Shown one piece after another: positions 1 through 9,606 of a DNA stretch of 17,153 nt (position 1 is its first letter; every line of letters starts with the position of its first letter). The DNA is taken from the NCBI GenBank assembly GCA_027053695.1, contig JALUHL010000011.1, positions 1 through 17,153 of the forward strand, given 5' to 3'. Both the position numbers and the translations under genes were made by a program. This DNA comes from Ghiorsea sp. GTDB taxonomy: Bacteria; Pseudomonadota; Zetaproteobacteria; Mariprofundales; Mariprofundaceae. Below the pieces are notes generated by a model that did no database searches, had not been told where the DNA came from, and was given only the letters and a program-made list of their open reading frames with translations.

Positions 1-172
1 CATGCCCCACCATCACTTTCATGCCAATATCTCTTAAGCGTTGCACATTCGGGCTTTCCGCAATATCTGAGCCTTGCACCTTAAAGCCTTGATTGAACAA
101 CACTTCCGCAATGCCGCTCATGCCAATGCCGCCAATACCTGTGAAGTGAATACATTGTACGCGAGATTTCAT
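1..172 (-). CDS. murC: UDP-N-acetylmuramate--L-alanine ligase (MurC), N-terminal fragment
   Basis: This is the first 57 codons of MurC, the cytoplasmic ligase that adds L-alanine to UDP-MurNAc with ATP. The gene runs off the left edge of the window. The visible protein begins [20 protein letters not shown], with the glycine-rich [14 protein letters not shown] motif of the MurC Rossmann-like UDP-binding domain at residues 13-26. It is followed by the [13 protein letters not shown] stretch typical of the family. The ATG overlaps the murG stop codon (ATGA). A strong GGAGGTGAAGGC Shine-Dalgarno lies just upstream, inside the murG 3' end, so translation is probably coupled to murG. The ATP-binding and C-terminal domains are outside the window and were not seen. 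Identity is secure from the motif and from gene order after murG. Confidence 0.95.
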   Translation of the reverse strand, partial: MKSRVQCIHFTGIGGIGMSGIAEVLFNQGFKVQGSDIAESPNVQRLRDIGMKVMVGH

Positions 173-1284
173 GCCTTCACCTCCAACCCGTGCATACCGA
201 GCATGGGATTCAACACAGTCACTTGCCGCTCGCTTGCATCACGAATGGAAACAGCTTTGGCTGCATCACTCATGCTTTGTAATACCGCTTTATCAAATAA
301 TACAGCGCCAATTTCTCGGCTCAAACGCGCCACATCACATGTTTTTTGTTTGATAATTTGGGCTGCACCTGCTTCTTTCATCACCAAAGCATTAAAATAT
401 TGGTGATTATCCGCCGCCCAAGGCAAAGGCACGAATAAACTTGGCATACCTACAGCAGCAGCTTCGCCCACCGTCATTGCGCCTGCTCTGGCAATCATCA
501 AACTCGCCTGCTCAAATAAGCTCGGCATATCTTGAGAAAAGTGTTGCACATCGGCTTGTATGCCTGCGGCATCGTACAAATCTTGAACTTTCCCCACGCG
601 CCCATCACCAGCACCCACCAAATGAATCACGCGGAATGTTTTGCCTTGCTTGGCTAGGTTCTGGCAAGCTTGCGGTACGGTTTCGTTTAAAAACATAGCG
701 CCTTGCGAACCACCCACAATCAAGAGGCAAGGTGTATCTTGAGTGTTGTATGTTGCGCTTAACACATCTGCCCGAATCACATTACCCGTCACCACAGCTT
801 TATCAGGCTGATGAAGATGTTTTGCAGCCGTTGCAAAGCCCAACATCATGGTATTACAAAACCGATACAACACTCGATTAACCAACCCCGGAATCGCATT
901 TTGCTCATACAGCACCACAGGCACACGCGATATCAAAGCTGCCACAACACCTGCCACACTGGCATACCCTCCCACACCCACCAACACCGCAGGTTTATGC
1001 CCTTGCCATACTTGGCGAATTTTGAATACCGCTTTAGGCAACTCCCAAAGCAACACCCTCACCTTCTGCATCAAACCTGCGCCTTGAACCGAATGCATAT
1101 CTAACAAAAGCACATCTTCACCACGCTCAGGAAGCAAACTTGCTTCCAAACCTCGCTCTGCACCGATAAAGGAAACCGATACATCCGCATCAAACGCGCG
1201 CACTGCATCTGCCAATGCCAACGCAGGCATCACATGGCCACCCGTGCCACCGCCAGCAATACATAAACGTTTCACCTCGCTCAT
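169..1284 (-). CDS. murG: UDP-GlcNAc--lipid I GlcNAc transferase (MurG)
   Basis: MurG is a peripheral inner-membrane GT-B glycosyltransferase. It transfers GlcNAc from UDP-GlcNAc to lipid I, making lipid II on the cytoplasmic face. The 371-residue protein is of normal family length. The N-terminal G-loop GGGTGGH is at residues 11-17. A second glycine-rich motif, [13 protein letters not shown], lies in the C-terminal domain. The UDP-GlcNAc-binding segment [20 protein letters not shown] is followed by [15 protein letters not shown], matching the family's PLPxAxDxHQxxNA pattern. The start codon overlaps the ftsW stop as ATGA and the stop overlaps the murC start as ATGA, so the gene is translationally coupled on both sides. 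No oddities seen. Confidence 0.97.
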   Translation of the reverse strand: MSEVKRLCIAGGGTGGHVMPALALADAVRAFDADVSVSFIGAERGLEASLLPERGEDVLLLDMHSVQGAGLMQKVRVLLWELPKAVFKIRQVWQGHKPAVLVGVGGYASVAGVVAALISRVPVVLYEQNAIPGLVNRVLYRFCNTMMLGFATAAKHLHQPDKAVVTGNVIRADVLSATYNTQDTPCLLIVGGSQGAMFLNETVPQACQNLAKQGKTFRVIHLVGAGDGRVGKVQDLYDAAGIQADVQHFSQDMPSLFEQASLMIARAGAMTVGEAAAVGMPSLFVPLPWAADNHQYFNALVMKEAGAAQIIKQKTCDVARLSREIGAVLFDKAVLQSMSDAAKAVSIRDASERQVTVLNPMLGMHGLEVKA

Positions 1285-2438
1285 GCGCTCACCTCTTGAA
1301 AAGGCGCTCTGTGTTTGCGTTTGCTTCGTTTATTCACTGCTTTTGCGCCTTGATGCCTTTGCACCGAGAAAATAAGACCTGCTAAAATACAGCTGCCAAT
1401 CAATGCGCTACCGCCATAAGATACAAACGGCATAGGCATGCCTTTGGTGGGGAATATGCCCATGGCTGCGCCAAAGTTGATGACAAATGCTGCCGCCAAT
1501 AAAAGTGTGCAGCCCATGCTTAAAAGGCGGGTGAATAGAGTGTCTGCATGACGTGCAATTTTAAAGCCGCGCCAAAGCATAACCGCATACACCGTAATCA
1601 AACCCAATATACCCATCAAACCCAGCTCTTCACCAATCACTGCCGATATAAAATCGGTAAAGCTTTCAGGCAGGTAAAACAACTTTTGCACACCTTGCCC
1701 GAGCCCTGCGCCTGTAAGCCCGCCTACACCAAAAGCAATTTGCGATTGCACAAGCTGGTAACCCGAGCCAAACCTATCTGCCCAAGGGTCCATAAATGAT
1801 GTCATCCGCGCTACGCGGTAAGGAGCGGCCATGATAATCACAGCGAGCACGGGCATAGCGGCTACAAACAAACCCAGTAAATGTCTAAATGGCACGCCGC
1901 CAACAAACCATAGGCAAAAGCTTACGCCCATAAGTAGCGCAGCATTACCAAAATCAGGCTGCCCCAATAAAAGCGCAACCATAAAGAAAAGCATAAGTAA
2001 CATCGGCATCAGCCCGTGGGCGAAGGAAGGCAATCGCTCTTGAAAGTTCGCCATGTAGTAAGCCAAATAAAGAACAAATGCAGGTTTAATCAATTCAATG
2101 GGTTGAATCGTCATGCCCAATACTGAAAACCAACGCGTTGCCCCATTGATATTGCTGCCCAAGGCCAGTACCGCAATGAGTACGACAAAACCCACCAGTA
2201 ATAACGGCATTACCATAGCCTGCCACCATGATGGGTGCACATTGGACACTGCCCACATCACCAATAAACCAACAGGCATATAAAAGCTCCAGCGCAGCAA
2301 AATATGCCATGGTGAGCCATAACGCACATCAGCCACTTCAAGGCTAGCACTGCCAACCATAATCAAGCTGAATAACATCAAAGCCATGATACTCAACAGC
2401 ATCCAAGCATCAAAAGGGTTGCGTATGTGTTTAGGCAT
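1281..2438 (-). CDS. ftsW: Septal peptidoglycan glycosyltransferase FtsW (SEDS family)
   Basis: FtsW is the SEDS-family lipid II polymerase of the divisome and works with FtsI. The open frame extends further upstream, but I place the start at the ATG at 2438, giving MPKHIRNPFDAWMLL (385 residues). It overlaps the murD end by 8 bases and has a purine-rich AAGGGGGT Shine-Dalgarno just upstream. The extra upstream residues are out-of-frame murD sequence. About ten hydrophobic segments are visible. SEDS signatures include INGATRWF (97-104), QPIELIKPAFVLYLA, GQPDFGNAA (159-167) and PESFTDFISAVIGEELG, whose Asp262 matches the catalytic Asp of the family. PFVSYGGSALI is near the end. The basic tail (KAVNKRSKRKHR) should be cytoplasmic. 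RodA is the alternative family member, but dcw position argues for FtsW. Confidence 0.96.
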   Translation of the reverse strand: MPKHIRNPFDAWMLLSIMALMLFSLIMVGSASLEVADVRYGSPWHILLRWSFYMPVGLLVMWAVSNVHPSWWQAMVMPLLLVGFVVLIAVLALGSNINGATRWFSVLGMTIQPIELIKPAFVLYLAYYMANFQERLPSFAHGLMPMLLMLFFMVALLLGQPDFGNAALLMGVSFCLWFVGGVPFRHLLGLFVAAMPVLAVIIMAAPYRVARMTSFMDPWADRFGSGYQLVQSQIAFGVGGLTGAGLGQGVQKLFYLPESFTDFISAVIGEELGLMGILGLITVYAVMLWRGFKIARHADTLFTRLLSMGCTLLLAAAFVINFGAAMGIFPTKGMPMPFVSYGGSALIGSCILAGLIFSVQRHQGAKAVNKRSKRKHRAPFQEVSA

Positions 2439-3804
2439 TCGCACCCCCTTGCTCGCTTGGCAGCCCGCGAATAGCTTGGATAAATGCAGCGCCTCGCTCA
2501 GCATAATGTTGGTATTGGTCTTGGCTTGCTGCTGCAGGCGATAAAAGCACAGGGCAAGCATCGCCTTCTGCCTTAGCATCCAACACGGCTTGTTCCACGG
2601 TTTTTGAGACTTTAAAAGGAACACCTGCTTGTTGGAGCAAGGCTTCATAAGCTTTAGTGTCTTCACCAATCACACAGGCAAAGCACACATGCTGCTTCAC
2701 CACATCAAGCATATCATCCAAAGCCAAATCTTTGCGCAAACCGCCACATATCCAGACCACTTGTTCAAATGAGCTTAAGGCTGCAATCGCTGCATCGGGA
2801 TTGGTTGCTTTAGAATCATTATACCAGTCTCGCCCTGCGATATGTCCAACAAATTCCAATCTATGCTCTAACCCTTGGAAGCTCATCAAAGCTTCTTCTA
2901 TCACTGCAGCAGATACGCCAAAGTCAGCGGCAACTTGCGCTGCAACCGCGATATTTTGTTGCTGATGTCTGCCGCGCACCATCAACGATGAACATGCAAT
3001 GGTTTTACGCTCATCACCTTGCTGCCAAAAGACTTGGTCACCCTTGCCATGACAAAATACCCCTGCGCTCACATGCTCATCATAGGTTTGCTTAATCACG
3101 CCAAAACGTTGCACATTCACCCCGCGCCCGTGCAGCTCATCAGCAAGCTCTTGCCATATATCATCATAAGCCAATAGCGCCCTATCCCCGACAATCATTT
3201 GCGCGAACATACTCACCTTGGCGGCTTTATAACTTTCAGGCGATTCATGCATATCTTCATGGTCTGGCTGCACATTCAGCAACACCGCATAATGGGGGTG
3301 TAAATGTTTTGCACGCTCCAACTGGAAGCTGGATAATTCGAGTGCCACACGCGTGGGTTGCCCATCTGCTAATAAATCCAACATAGGAGTGCCAATATTA
3401 CCGCCTGCATCGCACCCACCCGGTAATGTTTCCAATAGCAATGCAATCATTTGTGTTGCCGTGGTTTTACCGTTGGTTCCAGTCACAGCAATCAACTCAC
3501 CTGTGTAGTGAGCTAGGAACTCATCCAAATCCCCATGCACTTCTACACCAGCTTTACGCGCTTCTGCTAACGCAGGATGCCGCCAATCAATACCCGGGCT
3601 AACAATGACTTTATCAAAGCCCAACAATGCTTCTGCTTTTAAATGCCCTGTATGCATGGTGATGTGTTGCAAATCTTCAGGAAGTTGTACCGATGCTTCA
3701 TCAAAACATTCGCAATCGATATGCAAACGCAGCAGATGATAAGCCACAGACAAGCCTGTTTTGCCCATACCGACCACGGCGACTTTCATTGGTTTTTCAA
3801 CCAT
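2431..3804 (-). CDS. murD: UDP-N-acetylmuramoyl-L-alanine--D-glutamate ligase (MurD)
   Basis: MurD adds D-glutamate to UDP-MurNAc-L-Ala in the cytoplasm using ATP. The 457-residue protein shows the N-terminal nucleotide-binding fold VAVVGMGKTGLSVA (residues 8-21). The ATP P-loop VTGTNGKTT is at 107-115 and AGGNIGTP at 133-140. It also has ELSSFQLE and the C-terminal-domain motif NDSKATNPDAAIAAL. Length and domain order are normal. The ATG shares one base with the mraY stop (TGATG), implying coupling. A second in-frame ATG five codons later (MKVAVVG, at 3789) is a possible alternative start. Neither has a strong Shine-Dalgarno, and I kept the one coupled to mraY. Confidence 0.97.
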   Translation of the reverse strand: MVEKPMKVAVVGMGKTGLSVAYHLLRLHIDCECFDEASVQLPEDLQHITMHTGHLKAEALLGFDKVIVSPGIDWRHPALAEARKAGVEVHGDLDEFLAHYTGELIAVTGTNGKTTATQMIALLLETLPGGCDAGGNIGTPMLDLLADGQPTRVALELSSFQLERAKHLHPHYAVLLNVQPDHEDMHESPESYKAAKVSMFAQMIVGDRALLAYDDIWQELADELHGRGVNVQRFGVIKQTYDEHVSAGVFCHGKGDQVFWQQGDERKTIACSSLMVRGRHQQQNIAVAAQVAADFGVSAAVIEEALMSFQGLEHRLEFVGHIAGRDWYNDSKATNPDAAIAALSSFEQVVWICGGLRKDLALDDMLDVVKQHVCFACVIGEDTKAYEALLQQAGVPFKVSKTVEQAVLDAKAEGDACPVLLSPAAASQDQYQHYAERGAAFIQAIRGLPSEQGGANA

Positions 3805-4874
3805 CAGCGTAACTTCAAGGTGGACAATGCCACCAAAGCCAGAATCAAAGTGATAATCCAGAAGCGAACTATAATTTTGGGCTCTGCCCAGCCTTTGAGT
3901 TCATAATGATGATGAATGGGCGCCATACGGAACACACGTTTTCCCGTCATCTTAAACGATGCGACTTGCACCATCACCGACACCGCCTCAAGCACAAACA
4001 AACCGCCTGCAATCGCTAACAACAATTGCTGATGCACAGCACACGCTACAAAGCCAAGCGCACCGCCAAGAGCTAATGCCCCCACATCACCCATAAACAC
4101 TTGCGCTGGATAGGTGTTAAACCATAAAAATCCAAGGCAAGCGCCAACCAATGCACCACAGAAAATCGCCAACTCACCAGCGCCCGGCACATAAGGAATT
4201 AATAAATATTGAGAGAACCCACTATGCCCTGCCACATACACCACCACACCAAGAGCTGCTGCTACCATGAAGGTCGGTGCTACGGCTAAACCATCCAAAC
4301 CATCGGTCAAATTCACGGCATTGGATGTGCCGATAAGGACAAAAATGACAAATGGGATATACCAATATCCCATATCCCATTGATAATTGATGATAGGAAT
4401 ATCCACAATGGGGTCGGTCATTTGCATCAAAGCGACCGCTGCAATGCCACCAAACACAAGTTGAAGTATCAGTTTGATGCGACCAGCCAAACCGTCAGGA
4501 TTATCATGTTTCAGTTTCAAATGGTCGTCCAACCAACCAATCAAGCCGTAACCCAAAGTCACCATCAGCGCCAACCAAATAAACATATTGCGTAAATCCG
4601 CCCAAAGCAGGGTGGTTAATGTCATGGTCGATAAAATCAATAAACCACCCATGGTTGGTGTACCTTGCTTAGAAAAGTGGCTTTCAGGGCCATCATCACG
4701 GATGGGCTGCCCTTTATTTTGGCTGGATTTCAAATAACGAATAAACAATGGGCCAAACATCCAGCTTAACACAAGTGCTGTAATCAATGCATATGCGGCA
4801 CGGAAAGTGATATATTGGAAAATATTAAGGAATGAATACTGGTCTGCCAGCGGATACAATAGATTATATAACAT
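3804..4874 (-). CDS. mraY: Phospho-N-acetylmuramoyl-pentapeptide-transferase (MraY)
   Basis: MraY is the integral inner-membrane enzyme that transfers phospho-MurNAc-pentapeptide from UDP to undecaprenyl phosphate, giving lipid I. The 356-residue polytopic protein has the expected motifs: the cytoplasmic loop GTPTMGG (71-77), the Asp pair in IGWLDDHLK (D116, D117), [10 protein letters not shown] (188-197), [10 protein letters not shown] (262-271) and the histidine signature [11 protein letters not shown] near 319-329. Around ten membrane segments are evident. The start overlaps the murF end by 11 bases and the stop shares a base with murD. A perfect DNA inverted repeat inside the gene at 4351-4381 is described among the findings. 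Confidence 0.97.
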   Translation of the reverse strand: MLYNLLYPLADQYSFLNIFQYITFRAAYALITALVLSWMFGPLFIRYLKSSQNKGQPIRDDGPESHFSKQGTPTMGGLLILSTMTLTTLLWADLRNMFIWLALMVTLGYGLIGWLDDHLKLKHDNPDGLAGRIKLILQLVFGGIAAVALMQMTDPIVDIPIINYQWDMGYWYIPFVIFVLIGTSNAVNLTDGLDGLAVAPTFMVAAALGVVVYVAGHSGFSQYLLIPYVPGAGELAIFCGALVGACLGFLWFNTYPAQVFMGDVGALALGGALGFVACAVHQQLLLAIAGGLFVLEAVSVMVQVASFKMTGKRVFRMAPIHHHYELKGWAEPKIIVRFWIITLILALVALSTLKLR

Positions 4875-6231
4875 GCTGACCTCGTTCTTGTAAGAACTTG
4901 CTGATACGGTACAACCCAGTACCGTGTGAACCCTTAACCAGCAATGTGCTTGGCGTAGTTGGGAAATCTTTATTCACGAGCCAAGCACTTAAGGTTTGCT
5001 CATCTTGGAAAACGCGAATGTTGGCATTTGGATGCGTTGCCGCCAGCCCTGCCATGAGGTTACCCACGGTCAACACTTCATCAATATCATGCAAATCCAA
5101 TTGTTCATGAAGCTGCTTAGCATCTTCGCCCAACTCCAACATATCACCTAAAATAGCAATGCTATGCCCTTCTAAAGCAGCAAGCGTATCGAGGGCTGCT
5201 TGCATGGAAACAGGATTGGCATTGTAAGCATCATCAATCAGCGTAAACCCTGATAATGGATGGATAGCCATGCGCCCTTGCACAGGCTGCCAACTTTCTA
5301 AAGTCACGCATATCTCTTTTAATGTCCAAGGTTTATCCAAATCTTGGGCTAGCTTTAACATCACCGTCGCTGCCAAAGCCATATCTGCTGCCCAATGCTT
5401 GGCAGGCAATAATAAATCAAACTTACATGCGTTTTGCCCATGCTTTAACACAAGGTTTTTGCCTTGCAGCGACCATGCCACAGCATGCGGGTTTTCCATG
5501 GCCAACATATCCACAGTTTGATGTTCCACGTTAGCGAACAACTCAGCCACCCCTTGACCAAGCACCGCCCAACCATCTTGATGCAAGTGAGCAAGCAACT
5601 GCGCCTTTTCTTGCGCAATACCTTGTATGCCACCCAAACCTTCGCCGTGAGCTTGGCTTAAACCCGTCACCACCACAGCATCAGGCTGCACAATCTCAGA
5701 TAAGCGAAGCATTTCACCTTGCTCGCTGATGCCGCACTCAATCAAGGCAATATCCGCATGCATTTCAATATTTAATAAGGTTTTGGGTACGCCAATGAGA
5801 TTATTAAAGTTGGCCTGAGTCGCCGCAACCTCCATGTCCAAGGCTTGGGCTATATGCTCAAGCATAGAGCGCACTGTGGTTTTACCGTATGAACCCGTAA
5901 TCGCAATCACCTTGGTATGCTGTAAACGGCTGCGATAAAAGCCTGCAATATCGCCCAATGATTGCAGGGTATCTGCCACTTTTAATTGCGGTGTCGAAAG
6001 CGCTTGCCACTGCAATACACCAATATCATCGCCAATCAAAGCTGCGGCATCATCTGCAATCTGTTGCGCATGCTCATGTCCATCAAAGCTTGGACCACGA
6101 AGCGCTAAAAAGGCATGGCCTTTCACAAAATCACGGGTATCTGTGCCAATGCCGTCAACCACTTCGGCCTGCTTATCATTGACCCATTCGCCTTGGCTGG
6201 CTTGTTTCAATTCTTTGCCTGTTAAGCGCAT
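4864..6231 (-). CDS. murF: UDP-N-acetylmuramoyl-tripeptide--D-alanyl-D-alanine ligase (MurF)
   Basis: MurF adds the D-Ala-D-Ala dipeptide to UDP-MurNAc-tripeptide, the last cytoplasmic precursor step. The 455-residue protein has the substrate-binding N-terminal domain with [18 protein letters not shown] (29-46). The ATP P-loop is ITGSYGKTT (111-119), followed by [17 protein letters not shown] (137-153), the conserved NNxxGxP segment. [13 protein letters not shown] and the C-terminal signature [15 protein letters not shown] follow. The P-loop has Tyr where Asn or Val is common, which is a tolerated position. The gene overlaps murE by 10 bases and mraY by 11. A modest CAGG Shine-Dalgarno precedes the ATG. 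Confidence 0.96.
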   Translation of the reverse strand: MRLTGKELKQASQGEWVNDKQAEVVDGIGTDTRDFVKGHAFLALRGPSFDGHEHAQQIADDAAALIGDDIGVLQWQALSTPQLKVADTLQSLGDIAGFYRSRLQHTKVIAITGSYGKTTVRSMLEHIAQALDMEVAATQANFNNLIGVPKTLLNIEMHADIALIECGISEQGEMLRLSEIVQPDAVVVTGLSQAHGEGLGGIQGIAQEKAQLLAHLHQDGWAVLGQGVAELFANVEHQTVDMLAMENPHAVAWSLQGKNLVLKHGQNACKFDLLLPAKHWAADMALAATVMLKLAQDLDKPWTLKEICVTLESWQPVQGRMAIHPLSGFTLIDDAYNANPVSMQAALDTLAALEGHSIAILGDMLELGEDAKQLHEQLDLHDIDEVLTVGNLMAGLAATHPNANIRVFQDEQTLSAWLVNKDFPTTPSTLLVKGSHGTGLYRISKFLQERGQHVI

Positions 6232-7694
6232 GATTGCACCTGCCGTTGTTGCAAAGCTTTGCGCGCCTGCTCTTTATCACTCCATGGCAATCGCTCACCC
6301 TGAATTTCCATGTAGGACTCATGCCCTTTGCCCGCAATGACTAAAGTGTCATTGTGATGCAATGCTTGCACAGCCTGAGTAATGGCTTCTGCCCTATCTT
6401 CCACCACATGCATGTTATCAGGGCGCACATCCACACCTGCCAATACATCAGCTGCAATATCAGCTTGGGTTTCATCTCTAGGGTTATCCGAAGTCAGCCA
6501 ACAAACATCTGCATACTTCATAGCCACTGCACCCATATCGGGTCGCTTGGCTTTATCACGATTGCCACCACAACCAAACACCAACAAAAGCTGCCCTTGG
6601 CTAAGTTTGCGTGCGCTTTGCAAGCAGCGCTGCAAGCCTTCGGCAGTATGCGCATAATCAATGAACACCTGCGATGCACCATCCACTGGCTCTAAGCGAC
6701 CTGTAGGTGTACTCAACTGACCATCATAAGCTTGAAAAGCGGCAAGCGATAAACCAAATTGTTCACGCATCAAAAGGGCAACGGCAGCCAAATTTTCCAC
6801 ATGGAAATCAGCTACAGGCACTTGCTTTAAACAAACTTCACCGTTTTCATCCTTAAAATAAGCCATGCCATGGTCAACCTTCCAGCTTAAATCCGCATCT
6901 TGATGCTGGGCATACCATGAAACCTGCGATGCGATATCTTCTAGAGCCTGCTGAATCACATTATAATCCGCATTGGCAACTACTGTGTCGCCAGAGCTAG
7001 CAACGCTTTGCATAAATGATGTTTTATGAGCCAAATACGCTTCAAAACCACCATGATCTTCCAAGTGGTCATGACCTATGGTTGTCCAAATCGCTGAAAC
7101 AATCGGTAAACCTGCGATACGCTCTTGGGCAATGCCATGCGAGGATACTTCAAGCACCAATGCACCCACCCCTTGTTGTTCTGCAAGGGCTAACAAACGG
7201 TGCAAGGTCATCAATGATGGGGTGGTGTTCCCCAAGTCTATCAGCTCATCTGCCGATGATTGCCAGCCCAAAGTGCCCACTGACCAAGCCGAGCCCAAAT
7301 GTTGCTCCAATACTTCTCTGAGCATCCAAGCTACTGATGTTTTGCCATCCGTGCCCGTGATACCTATACATGAAACCGATGTTTTTTCAGTGTTAAACCA
7401 ACGGCGAAGCAACAAGCCTGCTGCCTGCATATCTGGTACACATGCGCATGGCACAGCAAGCTTTTCTTCCATGCTTCCCACCACAATAATGGCTGCAACA
7501 CCCGCTTGAATAGCTTTCTCAACCATGGCCTGCTTGTCAGGCACGCGTGGCAAGCATAAAAATGTATCACCTGCTTTGATACGTCGCGTATCATCACAGA
7601 TATTTGTTACCAGCACATCATCAGAATACACACCAAGCCCAAGCATCAAATCGGAGAGCATTTGTGACGGCATAGAGAAGTTTAGCTTATTCAT
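6222..7694 (-). CDS. murE: UDP-MurNAc-L-Ala-D-Glu--meso-diaminopimelate ligase (MurE)
   Basis: MurE adds the third residue of the peptidoglycan stem peptide. The substrate-selecting motif DNPR at 403-406 (TSDNPRDE) indicates meso-diaminopimelate rather than lysine, in line with a Gram-negative wall. Other features are the ATP P-loop GITGTDGKTS (111-120), EVSSHGIAQERI (182-193), Lys224 in AHKTSFM as the likely carbamylated lysine, GCGGNRD (374-380) and AGKGHE (454-459). Length (490) is usual. The segment normally reading TNLTxDHLDYHG is TTIGHDHLEDHG here, a local divergence. The ATG has a good Shine-Dalgarno (GGAGG, 9 bases upstream) and lies inside the ftsI 3' end, an 8-base overlap. Confidence 0.96.
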   Translation of the reverse strand: MNKLNFSMPSQMLSDLMLGLGVYSDDVLVTNICDDTRRIKAGDTFLCLPRVPDKQAMVEKAIQAGVAAIIVVGSMEEKLAVPCACVPDMQAAGLLLRRWFNTEKTSVSCIGITGTDGKTSVAWMLREVLEQHLGSAWSVGTLGWQSSADELIDLGNTTPSLMTLHRLLALAEQQGVGALVLEVSSHGIAQERIAGLPIVSAIWTTIGHDHLEDHGGFEAYLAHKTSFMQSVASSGDTVVANADYNVIQQALEDIASQVSWYAQHQDADLSWKVDHGMAYFKDENGEVCLKQVPVADFHVENLAAVALLMREQFGLSLAAFQAYDGQLSTPTGRLEPVDGASQVFIDYAHTAEGLQRCLQSARKLSQGQLLLVFGCGGNRDKAKRPDMGAVAMKYADVCWLTSDNPRDETQADIAADVLAGVDVRPDNMHVVEDRAEAITQAVQALHHNDTLVIAGKGHESYMEIQGERLPWSDKEQARKALQQRQVQSCA

Positions 7695-9606
7695 TCAGCC
7701 ACACCTCCAACACATCACCTGCTTGCAAGGATTGCAGATGTAGAGGGTCACTTTTGGCGACCCAACCGCTACCATGAAGCTTCAACTCAAGCCCTTCTGT
7801 GGCTGCAAAGCGGCGCACCTCTCGCAACGACAAGCCATATAAAGATTGTATAGCGTTTGATGTTTCCAAACTCAGGCTAGCTTGCTGCACTTGCCAATCG
7901 TTGTTGACGAAACCATCGTCATGTTCAGGTGCGGATTCGGGTGACACATGAGGCGCAACACCTAACATCGGCAAAGCTGTGGCTGCGATTTGTTTAAAGA
8001 TAGGCGCAGCTACCGTACCCCCATAAATACTGGTCTCTGGCTCATCAATCGCCACCACAATCACAAGCTCAGGTTTATCCGCAGGCACTGCCCCTGCAAA
8101 CACCGCCGTAAACTTATCTTTAGAATAACCACCCTTGCCATCTGGCTTCTGTGCTGTACCTGTTTTGCCTGCAACAGTATAACCTACAGGCACAGCTTTC
8201 GTACCTGTACCCCCTGCTTTGGTGACATCTGCAAGCATGTGCAACACATCTTGCGCAACTTGCTCAGAAACCACCCTATGCCCTTGTTTAGGCGCTTCTT
8301 CTTTAATCAACTGTGGTGGGTAATACACGCCACCATTGGCAAACACCGAAAATGCAGCCGCAAGCTGGATGGGCGTGACTGCAATACCTTGCCCGAAAGC
8401 AATATTGGCTGTCTCTACTGGGCCCCAATGCTCCAAAGCAGGCAAAATACCTTTGGATTCCCCACCCAAACCAATGCCTGTTTTATGGTGGAACCCCACA
8501 TCCATCAATACGCGGTCTAAATCTTCTTTACCCACATCCAAAGCCAACTTGGCTGCACCAATATTACTGGAAACCACAAGCAGCTTGCGTAAATCAATCC
8601 AACCTTCTGCATGGTCATCTTTAATGGTTTTACCTGCAATTTCAAACTTGCCGTTTTCACAATAAATCAAAGACTCTTTCGTCCATCTTCCAGTGGAAAG
8701 TGCGGCAGCCACTGTGAATGGCTTGAGCACAGAGCCCGGCTCAAAAACATCGGTAACCACGCGGTTGCGCCAGTCTTTGGGTCTGTATTCTCCAAATGAG
8801 TTCGGATTAAAGCCTGGCCAGCTGGTCATCGCTAAGACTTGCCCTGTATGCGGATTCATCACCACCACAGAGCCGCCTTTAGCGCCTGTTTTCTTGATGC
8901 CATTAGCCAGCGCTGCATAAGCAATGCTTTGCACACCAATATCTAAGTTTAAGTTCAGGTCTTGCCCTTGTTTGGGTTTTTTAATCCATGTGCTGCCAGG
9001 CAATTTGATACCGTTGGCAGCTTTGCGTAGCTGAACTTTACCTGCTTTGCCTGAAAGCTTGTGGTCAAACGCAAGTTCAAGGCCTTCTAGGCCATGATTG
9101 TCAATCCCTACAAAACCTAATAAATGCCCTGTTTCAGGGCCATACGGATAATATCTGCGCCACTCTTTCTCAATCCGCACACCAGGCAAAGCCAAGCTTT
9201 GCACTTGTTTTGCCGTTTGTGGAGAAACTTGCCGTGATAGCCAGACAAACCCTTTGCGTTTACCCAAGCGTCTTTTGAGTTTTTTCAACGGTATATCCAA
9301 AGCTTTCGCCAAAGCGGGTAAATCCTCAGCTTTAATATCTGCGCCCACAGCCGCCACCGAAGGCACTTCAACACTTTCTGAAAGCACTCGTCCATCACGG
9401 TCAACAATCGCACCTCGAGGTGCGGCAACTTCAAATTGGCGGATACGCTGATTGTCTGCCTGTTGTGCCAATTGGCCTGCTTGTAACCATTGCAAATCTA
9501 CTGCGCGCACTACCATCAAGAGCAAGCCAAGAAATACCAGCCCCATGACTGCCTCTAAGCGCCGTTGCTCGGAAATATTTTCTGAACTTTTGCCGTGGTT
9601 TATCAT
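7687..9606 (-). CDS. ftsI: Septal transpeptidase FtsI (PBP3) with a C-terminal PASTA domain
   Basis: FtsI is the division-specific class B penicillin-binding protein that crosslinks septal peptidoglycan with FtsW. The 639-residue protein has a short cytoplasmic N-terminus and one transmembrane helix (about 19-37). Its dimerisation domain begins near APRGAIVDRDG (62-72). The transpeptidase motifs are SVLK (292-295, catalytic Ser292), SSN (346-348) and KTGT (481-484). After the transpeptidase domain there is a linker (about 550-585) and then a roughly 50-residue tail (588-637, YGLSLREVRRFAA... to ...LQAGDVLEVWL) that reads as a single PASTA domain. This makes it longer than E. coli FtsI (588 residues). 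The start overlaps the ftsL stop as ATGA. FtsI identity is firm; the PASTA call rests on my reading of the pattern. Confidence 0.96.
   Translation of the reverse strand: MINHGKSSENISEQRRLEAVMGLVFLGLLLMVVRAVDLQWLQAGQLAQQADNQRIRQFEVAAPRGAIVDRDGRVLSESVEVPSVAAVGADIKAEDLPALAKALDIPLKKLKRRLGKRKGFVWLSRQVSPQTAKQVQSLALPGVRIEKEWRRYYPYGPETGHLLGFVGIDNHGLEGLELAFDHKLSGKAGKVQLRKAANGIKLPGSTWIKKPKQGQDLNLNLDIGVQSIAYAALANGIKKTGAKGGSVVVMNPHTGQVLAMTSWPGFNPNSFGEYRPKDWRNRVVTDVFEPGSVLKPFTVAAALSTGRWTKESLIYCENGKFEIAGKTIKDDHAEGWIDLRKLLVVSSNIGAAKLALDVGKEDLDRVLMDVGFHHKTGIGLGGESKGILPALEHWGPVETANIAFGQGIAVTPIQLAAAFSVFANGGVYYPPQLIKEEAPKQGHRVVSEQVAQDVLHMLADVTKAGGTGTKAVPVGYTVAGKTGTAQKPDGKGGYSKDKFTAVFAGAVPADKPELVIVVAIDEPETSIYGGTVAAPIFKQIAATALPMLGVAPHVSPESAPEHDDGFVNNDWQVQQASLSLETSNAIQSLYGLSLREVRRFAATEGLELKLHGSGWVAKSDPLHLQSLQAGDVLEVWLNE

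Noticed and set aside
2439..2669. 77-residue N-terminal extension of FtsW from an upstream start.
   Set aside because: It is read out of frame through the murD 3' end, does not resemble FtsW, and the ATG at 2438 has a good Shine-Dalgarno and gives a normal FtsW N-terminus.
7078..7509. 143-codon plus-strand open frame opposite murE.
   Set aside because: It has no family resemblance and is fully antisense to conserved murE motifs.
7990..8520. 176-codon plus-strand open frame opposite ftsI.
   Set aside because: It is rich in His, Arg and Cys with no recognisable domain and lies wholly antisense to a clear ftsI. I treat it as a shadow of ftsI codon bias.
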